Source of the DNA: PALSA-612 sp963742925
Lineage (GTDB): Bacteria > Actinomycetota > Thermoleophilia > Gaiellales > Gaiellaceae
NCBI GenBank assembly: GCA_963742925.1
Contig: CAVUNV010000004.1
Span: 62,001-126,000, forward strand
Length of the DNA: 64,000 nt
Direction: 5' to 3'
Shown here: positions 48,050-57,660 of the stretch, in pieces
Position numbering within the stretch: the first letter of the stretch is position 1
Layout of the letters: each line of letters starts with the position of its first letter
Translations under genes and position numbers: made by a program
The notes under the pieces: model-generated
Databases searched by the model: none
What the model saw: the letters and a program-made list of their open reading frames with translations, nothing else
What the model was told of the DNA's origin: nothing

Positions 48050-48064
48050 GGGGCCTTCGGCCCC
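48050..48064. terminator. Short GC hairpin in the LysR/DUF354 spacer
   Basis: GGGGCC, TTC, GGCCCC forms a six-pair stem with a three-base loop, followed by TTTA on the plus strand. No plus-strand gene ends just before it, so it may be a leader attenuator of the DUF354 message and not a true terminator. Confidence 0.25.
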
Positions 48065-48152
48065 TTTACCCCCGGTTTGAGCGTAGCTTTGAAATCGTGA
48101 CGCATGTGAAACGCGGGTGTGACGATTCTCCGACCTCGAGCGGGCGGCACTG

Positions 48153-49169
48153 GTGAAGGTCTGGATCGACATCACGAACTCGCCGCACGTGCTCGTGTTC
48201 CGGCCGCTGATCCGGATCCTGAGAGAGCGCGGGGCCGAGGTCGATGTGACCGCGCGCGAGTACGCGCAGACGCTCGAGCTGCTCGCCCTGCACGACATCG
48301 AGACGACCGTCGTCGGACGGCACGGCGGAGCGTCGTCGGTCGGCAAGGCGCGCGCGATGGCGGACAGGCTCTCCGCGCTGCACCGGTTTGCGCGCGGGCG
48401 CGGCTACGACGTCGCCCTCGCGCACGGCTCGTACGATCTGACGCTGACGGCCCGACGGCTCGGTATCCCGAGCGCGACGACGTTCGACTACGAGTACGCG
48501 TGGCTGCAGCATCAGCTCGGCTGCCGCGCCGCGACGCGTGTCGTCGTCCCCGACGCGATCCCGCCGGAGCGACTCGAGCGCTACGGGGTGCGCGCGCCGA
48601 AGCTGCGCCGCTACCCGGGCCTGAAGGAGGACTACTACCTCTCGGACCTCGAGCCCGACCCCTCGGTCCTGGACGAGCTCGGTATCGACAGAAGCCGCGT
48701 GGTCGTCGTGCTGCGCCCGCCGCCCGACGTCTCGCTCTACCACCGTCACGCGAACCCGCTCTTCCCGGAGACGCTGCGCTCGCTCGGCGCACGCGAGGAC
48801 GTCCAGGCGATCGTGCTGCCGCGCATCGCCGGTCAGCGCGACTTCGTCCGGAGCCTCGGCCTGCCGTCCGTGGTCGTGCCCGAGCACGCCGTGGACGCGC
48901 AGAGCCTGATCGCGTTCGCCGATCTCGTCGTCTCGGCCGGCGGGACGATGAACCGCGAGGCGGTCTCACTCGGCGTCCCCGTGTACACCGTCTTCGGCGG
49001 GAAGCTCGGCGCCGTCGACGAGCAGCTCGTCCGCGAGGGACGATTGAGGCCGCTCGCCGACCCGGCGGCAATCGAGGTCCGCAAGCGCGACCAGCACACG
49101 GGCTTCGCGCGTGTGCGCCGCGACCCAGCGGAGCTGCTCGACCTGCTGCTATCAGGCCTCGACGGCTAG
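48153..49169 (+). CDS. DUF354 protein, GT-B glycosyltransferase-like
   Basis: A 338-residue DUF354 protein. The N-terminus MKVWIDITNSPHVLVFRPLI is the family hallmark. GYDVALAHGSYDLTLTARRL, TFDYEYAWLQHQLGCRAATR and the C-terminal SAGGTMNREAVSLGVPVYTV (donor-site-like glycine-rich loop) resemble MurG/UDP-GlcNAc epimerase folds. The family occurs in archaea and bacteria near glycan genes; the reaction is undefined. GTG at 48153 gives exactly the conserved N-terminus. It overlaps the convergent uvrD gene by 18 bases. Confidence 0.85.
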   Translation: MKVWIDITNSPHVLVFRPLIRILRERGAEVDVTAREYAQTLELLALHDIETTVVGRHGGASSVGKARAMADRLSALHRFARGRGYDVALAHGSYDLTLTARRLGIPSATTFDYEYAWLQHQLGCRAATRVVVPDAIPPERLERYGVRAPKLRRYPGLKEDYYLSDLEPDPSVLDELGIDRSRVVVVLRPPPDVSLYHRHANPLFPETLRSLGAREDVQAIVLPRIAGQRDFVRSLGLPSVVVPEHAVDAQSLIAFADLVVSAGGTMNREAVSLGVPVYTVFGGKLGAVDEQLVREGRLRPLADPAAIEVRKRDQHTGFARVRRDPAELLDLLLSGLDG

Positions 49170-50972
49170 CCCGTCCAGCGCGGCGAGCACACCCTCGCCG
49201 TAGCGCTCCAGCTTGGCCGGCCCGACGCCCGGAACGGCGGCCAGCTCGTCGAGGCTTCGCGGCCGTCGCGCCGCGATCTCCTCGAGCGTCGTGTTGTGGA
49301 AGACGAGGTAGGCGGGCACGTCGTCCTGCCGGGCGCGCGTGAGCCGCCACGCCTTCAGCGCGTCGAATCCCGGCGGGGGCTCCGCGCTCGCCGTGGGGCC
49401 CGCGCCGAGCTCGACGAGGAAACGGCTCGGCTTCTTGACCCAGGTCACGACCAGCTCGCGCTTTGCCCGAGTGATGCCCACGTAGAGGAGCCGCCGCTCT
49501 TCGGCGATCTGCATCTCCGTCTTCGCCTGCTTGGCCGGCAGCTCGCGCTCTTCGAGGCGGGGTAGGAAGACAAGCTCGAACTCGAGGCCCTTCGCGGCGT
49601 GGTAGGTGAGCAGATGCACGCCGCGACGCTCCGCCCCGCTGTCGCCGAAGCGCCGCTCGAGCTCGGCCACGAAGTCACTCACCCTCGCCGGCGCGAGCGA
49701 ATCGGCCAGCCGGACGAGCCGGGTCAGATCGTCCTGTCGGATCTGCTCGCGCTCACCGAGCCCGTCGGGCGGTGTCTCGAGCCAGCCCTGCTGGAGCGCC
49801 AGGCTGCGCACCTGCTCGTCCACCCGTCCCTCGCCGTCGCGCAGGCGCCGGAGTAGGAACCGCGCAGCCTCGCGTCCCAGGAAGGCGGCGCCCTGGAACG
49901 GAACGCCCGCCTCGTGCAGCGCCTGTTCGAAGTCGACCAACCGTGAGTTCGTGCGGCAGAGGATCGCGATCTCCTCGAGCGGACAGGTCGCCGCCCGGAT
50001 CCGCTCGACGACAAGCGACGCCTCGACCTCGATCGACACCACCGGCCGCACGACGGGCTCCGGTCCAGGCGGGAGCTCGGTGCGGAGCCTGGGCGCCAGG
50101 CGATTCGCGAGCTCGAGCACCTGCGGCGTGGAGCGGTAGTTCTGCTCGAGCCTCACCACCGCCGCACCGGGGAAGCGCTCTGGGAGCGCCAGCAGGTACG
50201 AGGGGCTGGCGCCGGTGAAGCCGTAGATCGCCTGATTGTCGTCGCCGACCGCGCACAGCTCCTCGCGGTCGCCGAGCCAGCGCTCGAGCAGCGTCTGCTG
50301 GAGCAGGTTGACGTCCTGATACTCGTCGACCGTGAACGCGAGATACCGCTCACGGAAGGCGTTCGCCGCCTCGGGGCTCGAGTCGTAGAGCTGGATCGTG
50401 AGCTCCAGCAAGTCCTCGAAGTCGGTGCGTCCCTGCGACTGCTTGACCGCCTCGTATTGCTCGTACACGCGCACCATCAGATCGGACGGAATCGGAGGCA
50501 CGTGGTCGCCGAGCGAGGCGACGTAGCGCTCCGGCGTGATCCGGCGGTTCCTGGCCCACTCGATCTCGGTGGCCAGATCGCCGGCCGGCCGGAAGCGGAA
50601 CGGCGTCGGCAGCGTGTTGGCGATGTGCCGGAGCGTGAGCGCCTTCGACGGCAGGATCCGGCCGACGGCCGAGGGAGCGAAGTGGCGCAGCTGCGCCAGG
50701 GCGGCCGAGTGGAAGGTCCGCGCCTGCACGCCGTCGGCTCCGAGCACGGAGAGGCGGCGTCGCATCTCGCCCGCCGCCTTGTCGGTGAAGGTCACGGCCA
50801 GGATCTCGCCGGCCGCGAATGCCCCGGTTGCGACCTGGTTCGCGATCCGGCGCGTGATCGTGGTCGTCTTGCCCGTGCCGGCGCCGGCGAGGATGCAGAC
50901 CGGTCCGCGGACGAGCTCGGCGGCCCGCCGCTGCTCGGGGTTCAGGCCGTCGAGAACGCGCTCGGAGTCCAT
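49152..50972 (-). CDS. UvrD/PcrA-type DNA helicase with C-terminal HRDC domain
   Basis: A 606-residue superfamily 1A helicase. Motif I GAGTGKTTT starts at residue 30. Others are TFTDKAAGEMRRR (Ia), TVDEYQDVNLLQQ (II), GDDNQAIYGFTGA (III), RLEQNYRSTPQVL (IV), HLLTYHAAKGLEFELVFL (V) and RRLLYVGITRAKREL (VI). The last 70 residues hold an HRDC-like domain (WRLTRARQDDVPAYLVFHNT, then LAAVPGVGPAKLERYG). This short form matches actinobacterial UvrD2. It works in repair or replication restart by unwinding DNA 3' to 5'. No neighbours are functionally related. Confidence 0.93.
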   Translation of the reverse strand: MDSERVLDGLNPEQRRAAELVRGPVCILAGAGTGKTTTITRRIANQVATGAFAAGEILAVTFTDKAAGEMRRRLSVLGADGVQARTFHSAALAQLRHFAPSAVGRILPSKALTLRHIANTLPTPFRFRPAGDLATEIEWARNRRITPERYVASLGDHVPPIPSDLMVRVYEQYEAVKQSQGRTDFEDLLELTIQLYDSSPEAANAFRERYLAFTVDEYQDVNLLQQTLLERWLGDREELCAVGDDNQAIYGFTGASPSYLLALPERFPGAAVVRLEQNYRSTPQVLELANRLAPRLRTELPPGPEPVVRPVVSIEVEASLVVERIRAATCPLEEIAILCRTNSRLVDFEQALHEAGVPFQGAAFLGREAARFLLRRLRDGEGRVDEQVRSLALQQGWLETPPDGLGEREQIRQDDLTRLVRLADSLAPARVSDFVAELERRFGDSGAERRGVHLLTYHAAKGLEFELVFLPRLEERELPAKQAKTEMQIAEERRLLYVGITRAKRELVVTWVKKPSRFLVELGAGPTASAEPPPGFDALKAWRLTRARQDDVPAYLVFHNTTLEEIAARRPRSLDELAAVPGVGPAKLERYGEGVLAALDGLAVEA

Positions 50973-51035
50973 CCAGCCACCCTAGACGGGCGCGCAGACG
51001 GTGACACCCCGAAAGCGTGCCGAGAGTGTGACGCG

Positions 51036-52145
51036 TTAGTGAAGCTTCGCCTGCAGGTCGGCCCAGGGCACGAAGACGACTCGCCCGCGGGAGCTCCCAC
51101 TCGTGGTGTTGTAGGCGTAGGAGAGGCCCGGAGCCTCGATCTGCGCACCGACCGCACGCTTGCCGGGGACCACGAACGCCGCATGCTTGGAGTCCGCGAG
51201 CCGGATGACGTGCACCGCCCGGCCGCGCAGGTACACGGCGATGCCGTTCTGGACATCCTCGAGCATCGGCGCACCGGTTCCCGCGGGCAGCGGGACGACG
51301 CCGTTCAGATGCCCGCTCGAGGCGTCCCACACCTGCAGGCTCGTGCCGCGCAGCGTGACGACCTGCGCTCCCTGCATCGCCGTCCCGGAGCTCGTGGCGC
51401 CGGTGATCGCCGACGACGTCAGCCTGTGGCCGTGGCTGTCCACGACGATGACGGAACCGTCGCGGATGCTCTGCAGCGCGACCCGGCCGCCGTCGGCGGC
51501 GACGGCTCCGAGAGCGTCGTCTCCGGAGCGGATCCGCGCCTTCGTCAGGCCGACGAGCTTCCACAGGATCTGCTTCGTGTAGACGGTTCCTCCGACGAGC
51601 TGACCCTGGCCACACGGAGCCGAGCCCTCCGGACGCGAGAGCATGCATTCGTGCCAGGTGTTGTAGACGAGCAGCGTCCCGTCCCCGTAGAGGCTGCCGA
51701 TCCAGTCTCCGTCGACGCCGCCCTCGGCGCCCGCATCGTTCTCGGCGAACGCGATCTGCGTGATCTTCGGCTTGCCGAGAGTCGCCGCCTCCAGAACCAT
51801 GTCCTGGAGGTTGCCGCCGGCGGTCTCGAGCCACTCGAGCCGGTTGCCGGCGATCGCAATCTCCGTGATGCCGTGGAAGACAACCCCGGCACAGGAGATC
51901 TTCGAGACGTACGTCTGCGAGGAGGCTCCCGGAGCCGTCCAGACGACCGCGCGATCACAGCCCGCGGGATTCCTGGCCGCAATCGCAACACGCGGGCCGT
52001 CGGCCGCGATCGCCGTCACGGATCCGGGCACGGTGAAGACCTTCGTCGCCTGACCGCCCGCGAGCACCGAGCCGGCAAAGGCTGCGAGCCCGACGGCACC
52101 CGCGAGCGCAACGAGCCCTCCTACGAGCGCCAGACGGTGTCTCAT
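51036..52145 (-). CDS. Secreted or anchored beta-propeller-like protein
   Basis: A 369-residue protein with one N-terminal hydrophobic helix (LALVGGLVALAGAVGLAAFA) that may be a signal or anchor. The rest is made of short beta-strand repeats with patterns such as VTAIAADGPRVAIAAR, EIAIAGNRLEWLETAGGN, LGAVAADGGRVALQSIRDGS and LRGTSLQVWDASSGHLNG, consistent with a six- or seven-bladed propeller. Two cysteine pairs (GCDRAV/SCAGVV and ECMLSR/PCGQGQ) may be disulfides outside the cell. No catalytic motif seen. It is alone between uvrD and the CapD-like gene. Confidence 0.62.
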   Translation of the reverse strand: MRHRLALVGGLVALAGAVGLAAFAGSVLAGGQATKVFTVPGSVTAIAADGPRVAIAARNPAGCDRAVVWTAPGASSQTYVSKISCAGVVFHGITEIAIAGNRLEWLETAGGNLQDMVLEAATLGKPKITQIAFAENDAGAEGGVDGDWIGSLYGDGTLLVYNTWHECMLSRPEGSAPCGQGQLVGGTVYTKQILWKLVGLTKARIRSGDDALGAVAADGGRVALQSIRDGSVIVVDSHGHRLTSSAITGATSSGTAMQGAQVVTLRGTSLQVWDASSGHLNGVVPLPAGTGAPMLEDVQNGIAVYLRGRAVHVIRLADSKHAAFVVPGKRAVGAQIEAPGLSYAYNTTSGSSRGRVVFVPWADLQAKLH

Positions 52146-52271
52146 GGCTCCAAGCTACTCCGGAAGGCGGATGCGGGCGCGAGGAACAGCGCGGGCCAGG
52201 CCCGGGCCACTACACAACGGCGCAGCCTCGGGGCGACCACGGCGGCAAGTGCGCCGTTTCCCTGCCGCGGA

Positions 52272-54153
52272 TCAGGGCAGGCGGTCTTCGAGAACCGCCG
52301 TGCTCACACGGCGCGGTTCCTTGACCATCGCGCCGAGGAGCGACACCAGCTCGAGCGTCTCGCCGTCCATGACGAGGCGCTCGAGCTCTGCGAGCTCCTC
52401 GTCGAGCCAGGCCGCGTCGATCTGCGGCCTCGTCACCCGGAGGATCTTCGGATGCTTCGTGGGGCCGACCGTCTCGTCGGCGGACCAGAGCTCCTCGTGG
52501 AGCTTCTCGCCGGGAAGCGCGCCGGTGAACTCGATCTTGATGTCCCGATCGGGCTCGAGCCCGGAGAGCTTGATCATGTTCTGCGCCAGGTCGAGGATGC
52601 GGCACGGGCTCGCCCATGTCGAGCACGAAGATCTCGCCGCGGCCGCCGATCGAGCCCGCCTGGACGATCAGCGAGACCGCCTCCGGGATCGTCATGAAAT
52701 AGCGCGTCATCTCGGCGTGCCTGACCGTCACCGGGCCGCCGCGCTCGATCTGGCGGCGGAAGATCGGGATCACGCTGCCGGACGAGCCGAGCACGTTGCC
52801 GAAGCGGACGCCGACGAAGCGGGTCGGCACGTCGGCGCGATGGCCGTAGGCCTCGACGATCCACTCGCAGAGCGCCTTCGACTGACCCATGAGGTTCTTC
52901 GGGTTCGCCGCCTTGTCGGTGGAGACGAGCACGAATCGCCGGGCCTCGAACTCGACGGCCACGTCGGCGACGATCCGCGTCACGAGCGCGTTGTTGCGGA
53001 CGGCCTCGATCGGGTTCGCCTCCAGCAGGCCGACGTGCTTGTACGCCGCCGCGTGGAAGACGACACCCGGCCGGTAGCGCTCGAAGACCTCCCGCAGCTT
53101 GCGGCCGTTGCCGACGTCGGCGAGCACCGCGGCGCAGGCCGGGAACCCGCGTTCGCCGACCAGCTCCCGCTCGATCTCGAAGAGCGCCCGCTCCGAGTTC
53201 TCGACGAGGACGATCCGGGCCGCGCCCAGGCGGGCGATCTGGCGGCAGAGCTCCGAGCCGATCGAGCCGCCGGCGCCGGTGACCAGCACGGTCTCGTCCG
53301 CGAGGTACGAGGCGATCGACTCCAGATCGACATGAACCGGCTCGCGGCCGAGGACGTCCTCCACCTGTACGGGCCGGATCTGCCCTGCGAGGTCGACGTC
53401 GCCCGCGATCAGCTCGTGCAGCCCCGGCAGCGTCTTGACGGGGATCGACTCCACCCGCGCCATCTCGACCACCTTCCCGCGCACGCTGCCCGGTGCCGAC
53501 GGGATCGCGATCAGCACCTCGTCGGGACGCTGCTCGTGGAGGATCCCGGGCAGGTCGTCGGTCGTGCCGAGCACGCGGACGCCGTGCACGCGCAGGTTGC
53601 GGGTCTTCGGGTCGTCGTCGACGAGGCCGATCGGCGTGTAGCCGAGCGACGGCCGGCGCAGCATCTCCTTGACGACGAGATGGCCGGCGTCCCCCGCCCC
53701 GACGATGACGACTTCCTTGCCGTGGGCGACGAGGTCGCGCGCGGCCGGCCGCTCGATCAGCGACCGGGCGAGCAGCCGCGTGCCGGCGACGAAGGCCAGC
53801 AGCAGCAGCCAGTCCATGATCGCGATCGAGCGGGGCAGGCGAACGTGCGAGACGGGATTGGCGAAGTAGACGACGAGGCTCGAGATCGCGCACGCCACGG
53901 TGACGCCGCGCGCCGCGCCCCACATGTCGCGCGTCGACACGTAGCGCCACCAGCGGTTGTAGAAGCCGAACGCGACGAAGACGACGAGCTGGACGCCGAT
54001 CACGATCGCGACCGAGCGCTCGAACAGCGTGTCGTAGTAGATCGGGATGCCGTTGTCGAAGCGGAGCTGGAAGGCGAGGTACCAGGCGCCCGCGATCAGC
54101 GCCGCGTCGACCGCGACCTGCCACAACCGATGCTTGTTAATGGGGAAATTCAT
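52272..54153 (-). CDS. CapD/PglF-type nucleoside-diphosphate-sugar dehydratase/epimerase (frameshifted near C-terminus)
   Basis: A membrane-linked enzyme making 4-keto-6-deoxy sugars from UDP-GlcNAc. Four N-terminal helices are followed by a Rossmann sensor domain (VVIVGAGDAGHLVVKEML) and then the SDR domain (VLVTGAGGSIGSELCRQIAR, DVGNGRKLREVF, HAAAYKHVGLLE). The catalytic region is STDKAANPKNLMGQSKALCE, with Met in the usual Tyr position as in this family. One extra C near 52601 shifts the frame after VLDMGEPV. The proper ending (MIKLSGLEPDRDIKIEFTGA to VLEDRLP) follows in the next frame. The interval is one base over a multiple of three; corrected length 626 residues. Next gene upstream is an aminotransferase. 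Confidence 0.87.
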
Positions 54154-55232
54154 ACGCTCACCGCTACAGCCTGCCTGACGGCGTCGACGACCTGCTCCTG
54201 CGTGGCCGCGTCGATCCCCGCCCAGAGCGGGACCGAGAAGTTCTCGCGGGCGAGCTGCTCGGTCACGGGCAGCGAGTCGAGGCCGTAGTCGAGGTACGCG
54301 AGCGCCGGCTGCAGATGCAGCGGCGGCTCGTAGTAGGTCGCGGTCGCGATCCCGCGCTCCGCGAGCGCCGAGCAGATGGCGTCGCGGTGCGGCGAGCGGC
54401 AGACGAACAGGTGGTAGACGTGGCCCGGCTCGTCCTCGGGCACCTCGACGAGATCGCCGAGCCCGAGCTCCCGATAGCGGGCGGCCGCCTCACGGCGCAG
54501 CCGCGTCCACTCGTCGAGGCGGCGCAGGAAGATCCGCAGCACCGCCGCCTGGATCTCGTCCAGGCGCGAGTTGTAGCCCACGTACTCGAACAGCTTCTTC
54601 GCCTTCGAGCCGTGGAAGCGGAGCATGCGGATGCGCTCCGCGAGCTCCGGGTCGCGGACACCGACGAGCCCGCCGTCGCCGAGCGCGAACAGGTTCTTGG
54701 TCGGGTAGAAGCTGAACGTCGAGGCGACGCCGTGCCCGGCGATGTCGGGCGAGCCGAACGCCTGCGCCGCGTCCTCGATCAGCGGCGGGCCGAGCGCGGC
54801 GAGCTCGTCGAGCGGAGCCGGACGGCCGAACAGGTGCACGGGCATGATCGCGCGCGTCCGGGCGGTGATCCGGTCGGCGACGTCTTCCGGGTCGAGGTTG
54901 CACGTGGCCGGGTCGACCTCGGCGAAGATCGGCGTCGCGCCGCGGCGCGCGATCGCCTCGGCCGAGGCGTAGAAGGTGAAGGCCGGGCAGATCACCTCGT
55001 CGCCCGCGCCGATCTCCATCGCGTCCATGACGAGCACGAGTGCGTCGGTGCCGTTCGCGACGCCGATCGTCTCCGGAACGCCGAGATATGCGGCAGCCTC
55101 CTCCTCGAAGGCGGCCACGTTCGGGCCGAACACGAACTGCCCCTGATCCAGCACGTCCGCGAACGCCTGCTGGAGCTCGGGAATCAGCGGTGCGTACTGC
55201 GCCCTGACGTCAACGAGCGGAATCTTCGGCAC
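54150..55232 (-). CDS. DegT/DnrJ/EryC1 aminotransferase (WecE/PglE-like)
   Basis: A 360-residue PLP aminotransferase, the third in the window. It shows ANGTDALVLVMDAM, PAFTFYASAEAIARRGAT, the Asp of LIEDAAQAFGS, and the Schiff-base lysine near residue 179 in FSFYPTKNLFALGDGG. It would aminate the 4-keto sugar produced by the CapD-like protein, whose start overlaps its stop by four bases (ATGA). The pairing copies the PglF/PglE order in bacillosamine-like synthesis, but no acetyltransferase is next to it. It overlaps the DedA gene upstream by 23 bases. Confidence 0.9.
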   Translation of the reverse strand: MPKIPLVDVRAQYAPLIPELQQAFADVLDQGQFVFGPNVAAFEEEAAAYLGVPETIGVANGTDALVLVMDAMEIGAGDEVICPAFTFYASAEAIARRGATPIFAEVDPATCNLDPEDVADRITARTRAIMPVHLFGRPAPLDELAALGPPLIEDAAQAFGSPDIAGHGVASTFSFYPTKNLFALGDGGLVGVRDPELAERIRMLRFHGSKAKKLFEYVGYNSRLDEIQAAVLRIFLRRLDEWTRLRREAAARYRELGLGDLVEVPEDEPGHVYHLFVCRSPHRDAICSALAERGIATATYYEPPLHLQPALAYLDYGLDSLPVTEQLARENFSVPLWAGIDAATQEQVVDAVRQAVAVSV

Positions 55233-55887
55233 GCCGACTCATGTTAGAGGAGCGCTTGCGCAGAACGAGGAACACGACGAGCAGGACGACGGCGACGACG
55301 ATCGCGTACTCCACGTAATGGAAGCTGTGATCGAACTTGTGGTAGCTCTTGCCGGCCGCCCAGCCGACGCCGGCGAGGACGAAGCACCAGATCGCCGAGC
55401 CGGCCAGCGTGAGCACCGTGTACGAGGCGAACGGCGCCCGGAAGACGCCCGCCGGGATGGAGATGAACGACCGGACGAGCGGCGTCAACCTGCCGAGGAA
55501 CACCGCCCAGCCCTGCCAGCGGTCGAACCAGCGCTCGGAGCGGTCGAGTCGCTCCGGCGAGAGATGAAGCCACTTTCCCCTCCGCTCGAGCAGCGGCCTG
55601 CCGCCGCGGATGCCGATCCCCCAGCCGATGACGGCGCCGACCGTGTAGCCGAGCGTCCCGGAGAGCGCCATGACCAGAAACGCCTCGGCGCCGCTCGGAA
55701 TCGTCGTCCCGAAGAGCACGACGTGCTCGCCCGGGAATGCGCCCGACGCCAGCGCGCCGGCGTACACCATCACGAGCTCGCTCGCGGCCGGAAACACCGC
55801 GTCGATCGCCATCAGCAGAAAGACGGCGTAGACGCCGTGGTTGCCGATGAACGACGTGATCGAAGAGGTCAGAGAGGCGACGACCAA
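55210..55887 (-). CDS. DedA-family membrane protein (SNARE-associated/VTT domain)
   Basis: A 225-residue protein with a re-entrant-helix layout typical of DedA. FLLMAIDAVFPAASELVMVY has the conserved acidic residue and Pro-Ala-Ser segment. GTLGYTVGAVIGWGIGIRGG and the FLGRLTPLVRSFISIPAGVF motif carry the Arg/Pro signature. Members help flip undecaprenyl phosphate or aminophospholipids across the membrane, which fits its place directly upstream of polysaccharide genes. GTG/ATG start at 55887. It is ten bases from the downstream end of the glycosidase-like gene. Confidence 0.88.
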   Translation of the reverse strand: MVVASLTSSITSFIGNHGVYAVFLLMAIDAVFPAASELVMVYAGALASGAFPGEHVVLFGTTIPSGAEAFLVMALSGTLGYTVGAVIGWGIGIRGGRPLLERRGKWLHLSPERLDRSERWFDRWQGWAVFLGRLTPLVRSFISIPAGVFRAPFASYTVLTLAGSAIWCFVLAGVGWAAGKSYHKFDHSFHYVEYAIVVAVVLLVVFLVLRKRSSNMSRRAEDSAR

Positions 55888-55897
55888 CGGGGCAAGC

Positions 55898-57616
55898 CTA
55901 CTGTCGGCGGACGGTGAACGGCGCGGTCAGCTCACTCGTCCCGACCGCGCTCGCCGCGATCACGTGGGCGACGTACCGGCCGGAGTAGACCGACGCCCCC
56001 GATGCCGCCTTCCCGTCCCAGGCGACGGTCAGGGTGCCCGGGCCCACCGTCGAGGTGCCGAGCTTGCGCACGACCACGCCGGAGGTCGTCTCGATGCGGG
56101 TGGTCACGCGCGCGCGCCGGGTCAGGGCGAAGCTCGCCACGGGACGCGGTGCGGCCCGCGGGACGGTCAAGGCCGGCGCGATCGTCGCCGGCGAGCCGAG
56201 CGTCAGGTCGAGCGAGAAGTCGCGCTCGACGCTCGAGGTGCGGCCGAGGTCGTCGACAGCGCCCACGGTGAGGCTCCACGGGCCTTCCTGCTCCGGAGTG
56301 CCGTCCGAGCGCCGGGCGTTCCACTGGAACGGATAGGTGCCGGGGGCGAGCTGTGTCTGGGTGTCCACGCGCAGCACGCCGTCCGGCCCCTTCAGCTGCA
56401 CGGTCACCGCGGAGGGCCGGACGACCTTGTACGTGAGCGACTCGGTGTCCGCGACGCCGTCGCTGTTCGGCGAGACGACCCCGGCCGGCAGAGACACGTA
56501 GACGCCCGCATACTCGACGAGCAGCGCGTCCGCGATCCCCGGCGCTCCGCCGGACGGTGGGACGCTGAGCAAGCGGCCGTCGAACGCCATACCGCTCACG
56601 GCGCCGCTTCCGAGCGCCGCACCGGTCACGGCGCCGAGCCGGACGAGGGTCTGTGCGAGCTCGAAATTCGTCATGCCTGCTCCCGGCAGGCCGCCGTCGA
56701 CGGAGATCAGCACCACGGTGCCGTCCGCCTTCTGGCCGACGGCGGTGCGTGGCTGCGTGAGCGCGAGCGAGGCAATGGGAACCGACTCGCCCGCCTTGAA
56801 GACGGGCTTGCCGTTCCTGACGAGCAGCGGCCCGCCTCCGAGCGCGCCGGTGACGCCCGCCGCGGGCCAGTCGGGCTGCAACGCGAAGCGGACGTGAACC
56901 GCCTGGCCGACGGGCGCCTCGGCCTGAAGGGCGGCAACCCCCGCTCCGCGCGCCACGAGCACGGCGCCGTCCGGCGGGATCGCAACAGCGCCGCCCGGGA
57001 CGACCTGTACCGACGTGCCGGCGAGGTCGGTATTCGGAACCGCCGCGGGAAACGGCCGCAGCACGACCGCCACCGCACCGGACGCGGCCGGTGTGGCCGG
57101 CCCCCAGGCGGGCGTGTAGAGCGTCGTCCCACCGGTCCCCGGCGGCTCGTTCAGCAGGGTGAAGGCACGGCGGGACTTGGCGCCCTGCCAGTAGCCGTAG
57201 ATCGAGACCCGGTCGAAGTGGAGCAGCCCCGACGTGTCGACGCCGATGCTCGTCCGCGCGTTGCGCGGGTCGTGGTCGAGCGCGCCGTTGCGCTCGAGCA
57301 GTCCGTCCGGCCGGCCGCCGCTCGCGGTCAGGTCGCCGTTGACGCCGGCGGTGGTGGCGGCGCCGGAGAGCCGCTGCTCGATCGCGGTCAGCTTCTCCGT
57401 GGACTGGATCCGCTCGTTCGAGAGAACCGGCTGGAGCGACCACAGCCCGCCGGGCCTCGGCGCGAGCAGGACGTTGACGCCGACCGGCCCGTGCAATGTG
57501 AACTGGACCTGCTTCTCGTACGTGAGCCCGGGAATGAGGGCGACCGGCTGAGCCCGCGCAGGCGAGGTGAAGACCCCTGCCAGGAGCAGAGCGATGACGA
57601 CGACCTTGCGCGGCAC
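55898..57616 (-). CDS. Secreted phosphodiester glycosidase (NAGPA-like) with C-terminal FlgD-type Ig domains
   Basis: A 572-residue exported protein. The signal peptide (VVVIALLLAGVFTSPARA) spans residues 4-22. Residues about 60-330 match the NAGPA/DUF2233 phosphodiester glycosidase fold: GVNGDLTASGGRPDGLLERN, RTSIGVDTSGLLHFDRVSIY, TAVGQKADGTVVLISVDGGL and GMTNFELAQTLVRLGAVTGA. The C-terminal 200 residues hold two FlgD-Ig-like units (YPFQWNARRSDGTPEQEGPW, and VAWDGKAASGASVYSGRYVA). The fold uncovers sugars by cleaving GlcNAc-1-P diesters; here the target may be wall glycan. GTG at 57616 gives the signal sequence. Confidence 0.8.
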   Translation of the reverse strand: MPRKVVVIALLLAGVFTSPARAQPVALIPGLTYEKQVQFTLHGPVGVNVLLAPRPGGLWSLQPVLSNERIQSTEKLTAIEQRLSGAATTAGVNGDLTASGGRPDGLLERNGALDHDPRNARTSIGVDTSGLLHFDRVSIYGYWQGAKSRRAFTLLNEPPGTGGTTLYTPAWGPATPAASGAVAVVLRPFPAAVPNTDLAGTSVQVVPGGAVAIPPDGAVLVARGAGVAALQAEAPVGQAVHVRFALQPDWPAAGVTGALGGGPLLVRNGKPVFKAGESVPIASLALTQPRTAVGQKADGTVVLISVDGGLPGAGMTNFELAQTLVRLGAVTGAALGSGAVSGMAFDGRLLSVPPSGGAPGIADALLVEYAGVYVSLPAGVVSPNSDGVADTESLTYKVVRPSAVTVQLKGPDGVLRVDTQTQLAPGTYPFQWNARRSDGTPEQEGPWSLTVGAVDDLGRTSSVERDFSLDLTLGSPATIAPALTVPRAAPRPVASFALTRRARVTTRIETTSGVVVRKLGTSTVGPGTLTVAWDGKAASGASVYSGRYVAHVIAASAVGTSELTAPFTVRRQ

Positions 57617-57660
57617 GACCCGGAGATCAGGGTAGCTAAGCGTCCGGTAGGTTCCCGGTC

